Shown here: piece by piece, positions 1 to 5,766 of the stretch | How the letters are laid out: the number at the start of each line of letters is the position of its first letter | How positions within the stretch are numbered: the first letter of the stretch is position 1 | Assembly (NCBI GenBank): GCA_905215725.1 | Contig: CAJMRD010000091.1 | Span: 1 to 7,701, forward strand | Direction: 5' to 3' | From: an uncultured bacterium | Lineage (GTDB): Bacteria > Actinomycetota > Coriobacteriia > Coriobacteriales > Coriobacteriaceae | Length of the DNA: 7,701 nt | The notes under the pieces: generated by a model | Told to the model about the DNA's origin: nothing | Database searches by the model: none | The model's input: only the letters and a program-made list of their open reading frames with translations | Program-made: the position numbers and the translations under genes

Positions 1-354
1 GGTCTGGCGGCCGTCAAGCCATGGCTGCCGTTGTCCGTTATGGCCGAGGCCGTGCAAAAGACCGTCGAGGACGCCGGCTTTAGCGTGGTGCGCGAGTACG
101 GCGGACACGGCATCGGCAAGGAGTTCCACGAGGACCCGTTTGTGGGCTTTACCACCGAGGCGCCCGATGTGGACACCATCATGGCTCCGGGCATGGTCTT
201 TACCATCGAGCCCATGGTCAATGCCGGAGCGCCCGACATTAAGATTAGCAAGGGTGACGGTTGGTGCGTGCGCACCAAGGACGGCAGCGATTCGGCCCAG
301 TGCGAGGTACAGCTCGTGGTGACCGAGGACGGCTACGAGCTGCTCAGCTGGTAG
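1..354 (+). CDS. map: Type I methionine aminopeptidase, C-terminal part (5' end outside window)
   Basis: Removes the initiator methionine from nascent proteins in the cytoplasm. The frame is open from base 1, so the 117 visible residues are the C-terminal part of an enzyme normally of about 250-290 residues; the first two Asp metal ligands lie upstream of the window. Visible hallmarks, in visible-residue numbers: GGHGIG with metal ligand His36, the FHEDP segment with the substrate-binding His43, GMVFTIEPMVNAG with ligand Glu70, DGW..RTKDGS with Trp88, and SAQCE with ligand Glu102. The order and spacing match the E. coli enzyme (His171, His178, Glu204, Glu235), with Gly in place of Cys before the GHGIG. 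TTG at 31 and ATG at 40 are internal codons, not starts, because AAVKP upstream already belongs to the fold. The TAG stop is followed within 10 bases by a strong terminator, so this gene ends its transcript and is not joined to infA as in many spc operons. Confidence 0.95.
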   Translation, partial: GLAAVKPWLPLSVMAEAVQKTVEDAGFSVVREYGGHGIGKEFHEDPFVGFTTEAPDVDTIMAPGMVFTIEPMVNAGAPDIKISKGDGWCVRTKDGSDSAQCEVQLVVTEDGYELLSW

Positions 355-363
355 CTGTGGATG

Positions 364-413
364 CGCCGGGCTACGCGATGGATATGTTAACCATCGCGTA
401 GCCCGGCGTTTTT
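364..413 (+). terminator. Strong intrinsic terminator of map
   Basis: A perfect 18-bp stem pairs 364-381 (CGCCGGGCTACGCGATGG) with 391-408, with a 9-base loop, followed directly by five T residues (409-413). It begins nine bases after the map stop codon. The opposite strand has no T-run after the stem, so it works in one direction only. Confidence 0.93.
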
Positions 414-434
414 ATAGCGTTTTGCCTGATACAA

Positions 435-467
435 CCTGCCAAAATAAACCTGTCCCTTTTTGGTAGG
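435..467. repeat. REP-like palindrome with a CCTGCCAAAA / TTTTGGTAGG stem
   Basis: Arms 435-444 and 458-467 pair over 10 bp with one G-T wobble; the 13-base centre reads TAAACCTGTCCCT. On the other strand the core reads AAAAGGGACAGGTTTATTTT. I recall AAATAAACCTGTCCC-type cores as dispersed intergenic sequences in several bacterial genomes, some near Y1 (REP-associated) transposases; that is memory, not a search result. It lies between the map terminator and the ribosome binding site of the dehydrogenase, so it would form a hairpin in that leader or overlap its promoter. Confidence 0.5.
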
Positions 468-473
468 TCGAGC

Positions 474-480
474 GGAAAGG
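474..480 (+). promoter_or_regulatory. Ribosome binding site deciding the GTG start at 488
   Basis: GGAAAGG ends seven bases before GTG 488. No ATG in frame lies nearby upstream, so this site supports a GTG start for the dehydrogenase. Confidence 0.75.
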
Positions 481-487
481 ACTGCTT

Positions 488-1423
488 GTGAACATCCTGG
501 TTTTGCTGCCCGTCAACGACCGCCATCGCGCGATCCTCGAGTCGAGCGCTCCGGGCGAGGACTTTATCTACACGAGCGCCGACGCCGCCACGCGCGAGCA
601 GGTCGCCGATGCCGACGTGATCTTGGGCAACATCGACCCTGACATGCTCACAGCATGCGAGCATCTCCAGCTGTTGCAACTGCAGACCGCAGGCTATGAC
701 GATTACTTGGCCGCCGGCACCGTGCCAGCCGACGCTAAGCTTTCCTGCTCGGTGGGCGCCTACGGCCAGGCTGTGAGCGAGCACATGTTTGCCATGGTCC
801 TTTCCATGATGAAGCGCCTGCCCGGCTATCACGACTTGCAGCGCGAGCATCGCTGGGAGGATTTGGGGCCGGTCACCTCGCTCAAAAACGCCAATGTGCT
901 GGTGCTGGGCGCGGGCGACATTGGCGGCCACTTTGCCACGCTCTGCCGCAACATGGGTGCGCACGTCCGCGGCATCAAGCGCCACCCGCTCGTCTACCCC
1001 ATTGTGTTTGAGGACATGGACGGCATGGACGCCCTGTCTGAGCGTCTGGCGGAGGCAGACGTCGTCGCATCCTTTATGCCCAGTACGCCCGAGACCCGCG
1101 GCATTGCAAATGCCGAGTTCTTTGCCGCGATGAAACCGGGTGCCTTCTTTGCCAACGGCGGCCGCGGCGATCTTGTGGTCGCCGACGACTTGGTTGCCGC
1201 CCTGGAGTCGGGACATCTCGCCGGCGCCGCGGTCGACGTCACCGACCCCGAACCGTTGCCTGAGACAAGCCCACTGTGGGATGCGCCCAACATGCTCATC
1301 ACGCCGCACGTCTCCGGTTGGTTCCATCTGGCCGCCACGCTCAACAACGTCGTCGACATCGCAGCGGAGAATCTGCGTCACCTGCAAGCCGGCGAAACCC
1401 TGCGCTGTTGGATTGAGCACTGA
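488..1423 (+). CDS. D-2-hydroxyacid dehydrogenase family oxidoreductase
   Basis: A 311-residue cytosolic NAD(P)-dependent oxidoreductase that should interconvert a 2-oxoacid and a D-2-hydroxyacid; the substrate cannot be read from sequence. The N-terminal catalytic half includes the LQTAGYDDY strand (about 65-73). The nucleotide-binding domain starts with VLVLGAGDIG (GxGxxG at 141-146). The catalytic triad is visible as Arg226 in NGGRGD, Glu255 in DPEPLP and His274 in TPHVSGW. After the second Rossmann strand the residues are GIKRHP (Lys164, Arg165) where NAD-preferring members carry Asp, which suggests NADP(H). Length is usual (310-340). The start is GTG 488 with a good ribosome binding site. 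It is monocistronic: a terminator precedes it and convergent genes follow. Relatives include GhrA/GhrB-type glyoxylate/hydroxypyruvate reductases, phosphoglycerate dehydrogenase and D-lactate dehydrogenase; the short length argues against an ACT-containing SerA. Family assignment is firm, substrate open. Confidence 0.92.
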   Translation: MNILVLLPVNDRHRAILESSAPGEDFIYTSADAATREQVADADVILGNIDPDMLTACEHLQLLQLQTAGYDDYLAAGTVPADAKLSCSVGAYGQAVSEHMFAMVLSMMKRLPGYHDLQREHRWEDLGPVTSLKNANVLVLGAGDIGGHFATLCRNMGAHVRGIKRHPLVYPIVFEDMDGMDALSERLAEADVVASFMPSTPETRGIANAEFFAAMKPGAFFANGGRGDLVVADDLVAALESGHLAGAAVDVTDPEPLPETSPLWDAPNMLITPHVSGWFHLAATLNNVVDIAAENLRHLQAGETLRCWIEH

Positions 1424-1426
1424 TTG

Positions 1427-1452
1427 TTCCGGCGTTTTGCCAAACGCCGGAA
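1427..1452. terminator. Hairpin just after the dehydrogenase stop, without a T-tract
   Basis: TTCCGGCGTTT (1427-1437) pairs perfectly with AAACGCCGGAA (1442-1452) around a 4-base loop, four bases after the TGA stop. Neither strand has a T-run after it, so it is not a classical Rho-independent terminator; it may still stop or stabilise the 3' end of the transcript. Confidence 0.55.
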
Positions 1453-1464
1453 TCCCTCGACGCT

Positions 1465-1568
1465 GCGAGCCCGCCAGAGCGGCAATCTGCCTTTCAATCG
1501 TCGGGCATGACCAGAAGGTCAATGCCCTCCTCTTTCAAGGCACCTTGCTCACTCTGGCGGGCTCTCGC
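1465..1568. repeat. Multi-branched inverted-repeat structure in the convergent intergenic stretch
   Basis: The closing stem pairs GAGCCCGCCAGAG (1467-1479) with CTCTGGCGGGCTC (1552-1564), 13 bp perfect. Inside lie GGCA/TGCC (1481-1491), a strong hairpin GGGCATGACC (1503-1512) with GGTCAATGCCC (1517-1527, one bulged A, loop AGAA), and a weak CAAG/CTTG (near 1537-1548). Together they could fold as a three-armed, cloverleaf-like RNA on either strand. No T-tract follows, and it does not match a tRNA or a riboswitch I know. A second possible hairpin, TGTCTG (1644-1649) with CAGACA (1673-1678), lies closer to the 60-residue ORF. The rest of 1424-1707 shows no convincing gene. Confidence 0.5.
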
Positions 1569-1707
1569 TGACTTTTGCTCAACCTGCGGCGTTTCCTTTT
1601 TGGTGCAATGGGGTCAAGTTGGCTTGCGCCATACCGGTAGTTCTGTCTGCGACACTCTCGCCAAAGTGATCTCAGACATGCACCTAGTGTTTTCGACGCT
1701 CCGCTTA

Positions 1708-1890
1708 TTAGAGCCAGTCCGTCTCCTCGTCGTAGCGGTCCGAATAGGCGTTACGCTTGAGTTCTTCATCGCTCGTTGGTCGCGCCTTGGACACGTCGAC
1801 CCCTGAATCGCGGCAAGCAGTGGCGAACAGCTGCGAACCCTGATCGATAAGCTCAATCTTGCGCTCGGCCTTCATGTCTTCGGCCTGCAT
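1708..1890 (-). CDS. Small acidic protein of unknown function, coupled to the M18 aminopeptidase
   Basis: Sixty residues that I do not recognise. On the minus strand the aminopeptidase stop TAA (1893-1891) is followed immediately by this ATG (1890-1888), so translation is probably coupled by re-initiation; a weak GTGGGG lies upstream. A second ATG at codon 6 (1875-1873) is an alternative start. Residues 1-27 look helical and amphipathic (KAERKIELIDQGSQLFATAC); the C-terminal part is hydrophilic and acidic, ending DRYDEETDWL. There is no signal peptide, membrane segment, Cys pair or known motif. That it is real is supported by the exact junction with the upstream gene, its like strand and protein-like composition; overlapping frames on both strands look like low-quality shadows. 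No clear terminator follows. A role linked to the aminopeptidase is possible from position only. Confidence 0.6.
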   Translation of the reverse strand: MQAEDMKAERKIELIDQGSQLFATACRDSGVDVSKARPTSDEELKRNAYSDRYDEETDWL

Positions 1891-3276
1891 TTACAGCCCC
1901 ACGCTTTCGGCTCCGTTGATGGTTAGGTTGCGCTCGTAGAAGGCCGTGAGGGCGCGGATGGCGTACATCACGTCGCGTACGCCGCCGGTCTCGTAGCTCG
2001 AGTGCATGGCCAGCTGCGGCAGGCCCACGTCCACGGCATGCATGCTCGCCTGCATATTCGACAGGTTGCCCAGGGTGGAACCGCCGGCCATGTCGCTCTT
2101 GTTGGCGAAAGCCTGCGTTGGCACGTCGGCGTCATCGCAGATGGCCTGGAACACCGCGCGGCTAAAGGCATCGGTGCAGTAGTGCTGGTTGGCGGCTTCC
2201 TTGATGACGATGCCGCCGTTAAGCACCACCTGGTTGCGGGCATCGCACTTCTCGGCATGGTTGGGATGCACGGCATGTGCGTTGTCGCAGCTCACGAGCA
2301 TCGAGGCGGCAAGCGCGCGGTGGTACGACTCGTCGTCAAAGTCCAGCGAGCCGTTAATGCGGCGCAGCGCGTCGGCCAAGAACGTCGACATGGCGCCCTG
2401 CTTGGTCTCGGAGCCAACCTCCTCGTTATCAAAGCAGCAAAAGACCGAGACATCGTGCGCGTTCTCGGCACCCAAAAATGCCTGCAGAGAGGTGTAGGCG
2501 CATGCCAGGTCGTCGAGCTTGGGCGTCGAGATAAACTCATCGGCCCAGCCCCAAATGCGCGCATCCTGACGATTGACCAGGAACAGATCGCGGCCCAAAA
2601 TTTGCTCGGGCTCAACGTCCAGTTCGTCGGCGATCAGGGCGTCAAAATCTCCCTGCTTAAGGTCACCGGCGCTGATGAGCGGGCACAGGTCGACGGCGCG
2701 GTTGGGCGCAAAGCCCTCATTAACGTCACGATTCATATGGATGGCAAGGCTCGGGATAATAGCGACCTCGCGCTCGGTGGAAAGCAGGCGGCTCTCAATA
2801 CGGTCGCCCTCGCGCACCAGTACGCGGCCCGCGAGTGCCAGCGGACGGTCGAACCAGGTGTAGTCGATCATGCCGCCGTAGGCCTCGGTGTTCAGGCGCA
2901 GCGTCTCGCCCGCGCCGTCGAGCTCGGGCACGGCCTTAACCTTAAACGTCGGCGAGTCGCTGTGCGACGCCGTCAGCTGAAAATGGTAGTCGCCGGCAAC
3001 GCCGTCCTCGCCCCACGTCGCGGCCAGGTCCTCGCCCACCTTAAAGGCAACAACGCTCGAGGTGTTGCGCTGCGTGTAATAACGCCCGCCCGGCTCGATG
3101 TCCCATGCCGCGTTCTCGGGCAGGTAGGTAAAGCCCGCCTCGTCGAGCTCGGCCATAATGGTCGCCGCCGTATGGAACATGCTGGGGCATGCCTCGATAA
3201 AGTCGATAAGGTCGTTGGCGGCCTCGATATCGTCGGCCGTCACGTGCGCGCGCTCGGGCGTTTCCTGATCCGTCAT
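1891..3276 (-). CDS. M18 family (aspartyl) aminopeptidase
   Basis: A 461-residue cytosolic zinc metallo-aminopeptidase; M18 enzymes trim N-terminal residues, often Asp or Glu, from peptides and assemble into dodecameric shells. The metal site is complete: His105 in TASHSDSP, bridging Asp255 in KLDDLA, catalytic Glu285 and ligand Glu286 in DNEEVGS, Asp331 in SCDNAHAVHPN and His425 in MHSSYET. His180 in LAIHMNRD matches a conserved active-site-area His of the family. Length is typical (about 430-480). The start at ATG 3276 is chosen because AAAGGGGAGAG lies just upstream and the protein then begins like its relatives; the frame is open to 3387, but the extra 37 codons lack family resemblance and run over the Shine-Dalgarno. 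It is divergent from the amide hydrolase (161-bp gap) and leads a two-gene unit with the 60-residue ORF. Preference for acidic residues is not proven by sequence. The symbol is left empty because bacterial naming varies. Confidence 0.94.
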   Translation of the reverse strand: MTDQETPERAHVTADDIEAANDLIDFIEACPSMFHTAATIMAELDEAGFTYLPENAAWDIEPGGRYYTQRNTSSVVAFKVGEDLAATWGEDGVAGDYHFQLTASHSDSPTFKVKAVPELDGAGETLRLNTEAYGGMIDYTWFDRPLALAGRVLVREGDRIESRLLSTEREVAIIPSLAIHMNRDVNEGFAPNRAVDLCPLISAGDLKQGDFDALIADELDVEPEQILGRDLFLVNRQDARIWGWADEFISTPKLDDLACAYTSLQAFLGAENAHDVSVFCCFDNEEVGSETKQGAMSTFLADALRRINGSLDFDDESYHRALAASMLVSCDNAHAVHPNHAEKCDARNQVVLNGGIVIKEAANQHYCTDAFSRAVFQAICDDADVPTQAFANKSDMAGGSTLGNLSNMQASMHAVDVGLPQLAMHSSYETGGVRDVMYAIRALTAFYERNLTINGAESVGL

Positions 3277-3425
3277 ACTCTCCCCTTTCGCTGGGTTGAT
3301 GGTCCCCTCCAGCATACCCCGCCACGCCAGCGCCGCACTCTTCATTCCGTGTTTAATCCCGCACCGCTCACCAAGTTGAGCTATCATGCCCGTGCACCTT
3401 TTGCGACAATTACGCTAACAGGACG

Positions 3426-3432
3426 AGAGGAG
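3426..3432 (+). promoter_or_regulatory. Ribosome binding site of the amide hydrolase
   Basis: AGAGGAG ends five bases before ATG 3438 and fixes that start. A TATCAT at 3382-3387 could be a -10 box in the divergent gap, but no good -35 partner was found. Confidence 0.75.
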
Positions 3433-3437
3433 CCGCC

Positions 3438-4523
3438 ATGAAGCCACGTAACATTGCCATCGCCTGCGGTGTCGCGGGAGTCGCCGTCGGCCTTGCCGCT
3501 GCCACCGGTATCGTTTATCACAAGCAAATCAAGTCCGCCGCGTCGCTCAAGCGCTTGACCGGCTACGCGGATGGCTATGACCTGTACGCAATCGACATCG
3601 CCTACGACTACGATCTTGATCGCATCATCGCCGCTGGCGTGCGCGACGACCAGGCCTACATCGATGCCGTGGTGGCGCAGGTGCTGCCCGGTGTGCCGGT
3701 ACATGTCCAGGCGCCCCAGTTTGCCTGCAGCGCTTTTGTCGCCGTAGATGCCGAAGGCCGCGTGCGCACCGGTCGCAATTACGACTTTAAGGACGACACC
3801 TCGGCGCTGCTGGTGCGCAATCACCCACGCGGCGGCTATGCCTCCATCGGCTTTGCGGCCCTCAATAACCTGGGCACCAACACTCCACTTGACTCCGTCG
3901 CCGGACGCGCCGCCGCACTCATGGGCCCGTTTGCCCAGCTCGACGGTGTTAACGAATGCGGCGTGTCCATTGCCGTACTCACCCTGGATTCCAAGCCCTG
4001 TGACCAGGACACGCAACGCCCCGCCATCAATACCTCGCTCGCCATCCGCCTGGTGCTCGACCGTGCCGCCACCACGCAAGAAGCTGTCGACCTGCTTTCC
4101 GCCTACGACATGCACGCTATGGCAGGACGCGATTACCACTTCTTTATCAACGACGCCGCCGGTGACGCGCGCGTAGTAGAGTGGGATCCGCACGATCCGG
4201 ACCGCGCTTTCAAAGCGACTCCTGTACGCCAGGTTACGAACTTCTATGCCTGCTATGGCGACGAAGTGCTGCCCAACCAAAAGAATGGCGAGCTGGGCCA
4301 TGGTAAAGAGCGCGCCGTCGCAATCGCCGATGTCCTTGACGCCCATGTCGGTGCCCAGAACGAGGCAGTCGCTTGGAAGGCCCTACGCGCTGCGGCGCAA
4401 GAGCCCAATCCGGAAGACATCACCAGCAACACGCAGTGGTCGGTCGTCTTTGACAACACCGAGCCCGCTGCCGCCATCACGCTGCGCCGCCACTGGGGCG
4501 ACATCGATGCCTTCGCGCTGTAA
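3438..4523 (+). CDS. Membrane-anchored linear amide C-N hydrolase (choloylglycine hydrolase-like Ntn hydrolase)
   Basis: A 361-residue Ntn-type Cys hydrolase that should cleave a linear amide bond, as bile salt hydrolases, penicillin V acylases and acyl-CoA:6-APA acyltransferase relatives do. Residues 5-27 form one hydrophobic segment after MKPRN, a signal anchor that places the catalytic part outside the cell. The probable nucleophile is Cys97 (QFACSAF). Arg113 and Asp116 in GRNYDF lie 16 and 19 residues after it, exactly the Cys2-Arg18-Asp21 spacing of bile salt hydrolases; Asn172 (DGVNECGVS) and Asn268 (QVTNFY) fit the Asn82 and Asn175 positions. DYHFFINDAAGDARVVEW is the typical central strand pair. 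As an Ntn enzyme it would need cleavage before Cys97, which would also release the catalytic domain from the anchor; this is inference. Bile salts are only one possible substrate; N-acyl amino acids, acyl-ethanolamines or beta-lactams are others. It is monocistronic and divergent from the aminopeptidase. Confidence 0.88.
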   Translation: MKPRNIAIACGVAGVAVGLAAATGIVYHKQIKSAASLKRLTGYADGYDLYAIDIAYDYDLDRIIAAGVRDDQAYIDAVVAQVLPGVPVHVQAPQFACSAFVAVDAEGRVRTGRNYDFKDDTSALLVRNHPRGGYASIGFAALNNLGTNTPLDSVAGRAAALMGPFAQLDGVNECGVSIAVLTLDSKPCDQDTQRPAINTSLAIRLVLDRAATTQEAVDLLSAYDMHAMAGRDYHFFINDAAGDARVVEWDPHDPDRAFKATPVRQVTNFYACYGDEVLPNQKNGELGHGKERAVAIADVLDAHVGAQNEAVAWKALRAAAQEPNPEDITSNTQWSVVFDNTEPAAAITLRRHWGDIDAFAL

Positions 4524-4590
4524 GGAGCTGGCACCGTCGTCCTTACGCTGGCCTGACGTTGCTTACATTTCCATACATTTGAGCTAACAC

Positions 4591-4626
4591 GTTTTACCCC
4601 CGTATCAACAGTGTGCGGGGGTAAAC
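4591..4626. repeat. Inverted repeat TTTACCCCCG / CGGGGGTAAA upstream of pfk
   Basis: Arms 4593-4602 and 4616-4625 are perfect 10-bp complements with a 13-base spacer; adding one bulged T extends pairing by a G-C pair. No T-run follows on either strand, so it is a poor terminator for the amide hydrolase gene. Its right arm covers the -35 position of the proposed pfk promoter, which makes an operator possible. It could equally be a weak 3' end hairpin. Confidence 0.5.
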
Positions 4627-4635
4627 TTATGCGCA

Positions 4636-4644
4636 TGTTATAAC
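4636..4644 (+). promoter_or_regulatory. Candidate extended -10 promoter of pfk
   Basis: TGTTATAAC reads as TG-n-TATAAC, an extended -10 with five of six consensus bases. Transcription would start near 4651, giving a leader of about 13 bases that barely includes the ribosome binding site. No good -35 box lies 16-18 bases upstream, which is tolerated by extended -10 promoters. The 8-bp palindrome ATGCGCAT (4629-4636) abuts it. Confidence 0.4.
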
Positions 4645-4650
4645 TTGCCC

Positions 4651-4657
4651 GGAAGGA
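4651..4657 (+). promoter_or_regulatory. Ribosome binding site of pfk
   Basis: GGAAGGA ends six bases before ATG 4664, which is the only sensible start because the GGDC motif follows directly. Confidence 0.75.
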
Positions 4658-4663
4658 TTCACC

Positions 4664-5743
4664 ATGCTTAGAATCGGTCTTCTTACTAGTGGCGGCGACT
4701 GCCAGGCGCTCAACGCCACCATGCGCGGCATCGTCAAAACGCTTATGACCAATAGCGAAGAACCTATCGAGATCTATGGTTTTGAGGACGGCTACCAGGG
4801 CCTTATCTACAGCAGGTTCCGCGTCATGACGCCCGCCGATTTTAGCGGCATCCTCACCCGCGGCGGCACCATCCTGGGCACGAGCCGCACACCGTTCAAG
4901 CGTCTGGATACCCCCGAGGCCGATGGCGTCGAGAAGGTGCCGGTGATGGTCCACACCTATCATAAGCTGCAGCTCGACTGTCTGTTTATGCTGGGCGGTA
5001 ACGGCTCCACCAAGACCGCCAACCGCCTGCGCGAAGAGGGCCTCAACGTTATCGCCCTGCCCAAGACCATCGATAACGACACCTGGGGCACCGAGCTGAC
5101 GTTTGGCTTTACGAGCGCCATCGACGTCGCCACCAAGTGCATCGACGACATCCACACCACTGCCTCGAGTCACGGCCGCGTGTTCGTTATCGAGATCATG
5201 GGCCACAAGGTCGGCTGGATTCCGCTGTACGCCGGCGTCGCGGGCGGCGCGGACGTCATCCTGATTCCCGAGATCCCCTACGACATGGACAACGTCATCA
5301 AGACCATCGAGCATCGCATGGAGACCGGCAGCCGCTTTACCATCGTGGCCGTCGCCGAGGGCGCCATCTCCAAGGAGGATGCGGCGCTGTCCAAGAAGGA
5401 GTACAAGAAGAAGCTCGCCGAGCGCACGAGCCCGTCAATCGTGTACGACATCGCCAAGGAGATCGAGGGCCAGACCGGTCGCGAGACCCGCGTCGCCATC
5501 CCCGGTCACACGCAGCGCGGCGGCCAGCCCGACGCTCAGGACCGCATCTTTGCGACCCAGTGCGGCGTCGAGGCCGCGCTTGGCTGCCTGCGCGGCGAGT
5601 TTGGCTACATGATCGCCCTGCGCGACGGCAAGATGTGCCACATGCCACTCGAGGAGGTCGCCGGCAAGCTCAAGTATGTCGACCCCCAGAGCGATCTTGT
5701 GCGCGAGGCCAAGGCATTGGGCATCAGCTTCGGCGACGAATAG
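4664..5743 (+). CDS. pfkA: 6-phosphofructokinase (probably ATP-dependent)
   Basis: Phosphorylates fructose 6-phosphate to fructose 1,6-bisphosphate, the committed cytosolic step of glycolysis. In the 359 residues the PFK-A family motifs run in order: TSGGDCQALNA (8-18, phosphoryl-donor loop), TRGGTILGTSR (65-75, Arg75 as E. coli Arg72), LGGNGSTKTA (110-119), PKTIDND (133-139, catalytic base Asp137), IEIMGHKVGW (176-185, with His where E. coli has Arg171 of MGR), AEGA with Glu232, and GHTQRGGQPDAQDR (281-294, Arg285). Gly114 sits where ATP enzymes have Gly104; pyrophosphate enzymes carry Asp there. Lys134 is shared with pyrophosphate enzymes but also with actinobacterial ATP enzymes. Asn113 replaces the usual Mg-binding Asp103. 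ATP is therefore favoured but not certain. The protein is about 40 residues longer than E. coli PfkA, typical for this group. The gene is monocistronic, with its own candidate promoter and no classical terminator. Confidence 0.92.
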   Translation: MLRIGLLTSGGDCQALNATMRGIVKTLMTNSEEPIEIYGFEDGYQGLIYSRFRVMTPADFSGILTRGGTILGTSRTPFKRLDTPEADGVEKVPVMVHTYHKLQLDCLFMLGGNGSTKTANRLREEGLNVIALPKTIDNDTWGTELTFGFTSAIDVATKCIDDIHTTASSHGRVFVIEIMGHKVGWIPLYAGVAGGADVILIPEIPYDMDNVIKTIEHRMETGSRFTIVAVAEGAISKEDAALSKKEYKKKLAERTSPSIVYDIAKEIEGQTGRETRVAIPGHTQRGGQPDAQDRIFATQCGVEAALGCLRGEFGYMIALRDGKMCHMPLEEVAGKLKYVDPQSDLVREAKALGISFGDE

Positions 5744-5766
5744 CCTCGGCCGGAACTGCTCTCATC

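Noticed and set aside
371..1522. Long minus-strand open frame (383 codons) across the dehydrogenase
   Set aside because: It is antisense to a gene with a complete catalytic triad and Rossmann motif; its residues are low-complexity Gly/Val/His/Arg-rich and match no family, as expected from the reverse strand of GC-rich codons.
1494..1616. Stop-codon readthrough or selenocysteine at the minus-strand TGA 1616-1614
   Set aside because: The upstream frame overlaps the 60-residue ORF and has no family resemblance; the local hairpin is not placed or shaped like a bacterial SECIS with supporting sequence.
3277..3387. 37-codon N-terminal extension of the M18 aminopeptidase
   Set aside because: The internal ATG at 3276 has a strong AGGGGAG site immediately upstream, and M18 proteins begin near this point; the extension would cover the divergent promoter region.
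2002..3441. Long plus-strand open frame (479 codons) across the M18 aminopeptidase
   Set aside because: Antisense to a gene with all metal ligands in place, with no ribosome binding site of note and no domain.
3384..4346. Minus-strand open frame of 320 codons across the amide hydrolase
   Set aside because: Shadow of the plus-strand gene, which has a Shine-Dalgarno, an anchor and conserved active-site residues.
4253..5314. Minus-strand open frame of 353 codons across the hydrolase end and pfk
   Set aside because: It spans two real genes and the promoter between them; composition is that of antisense DNA.
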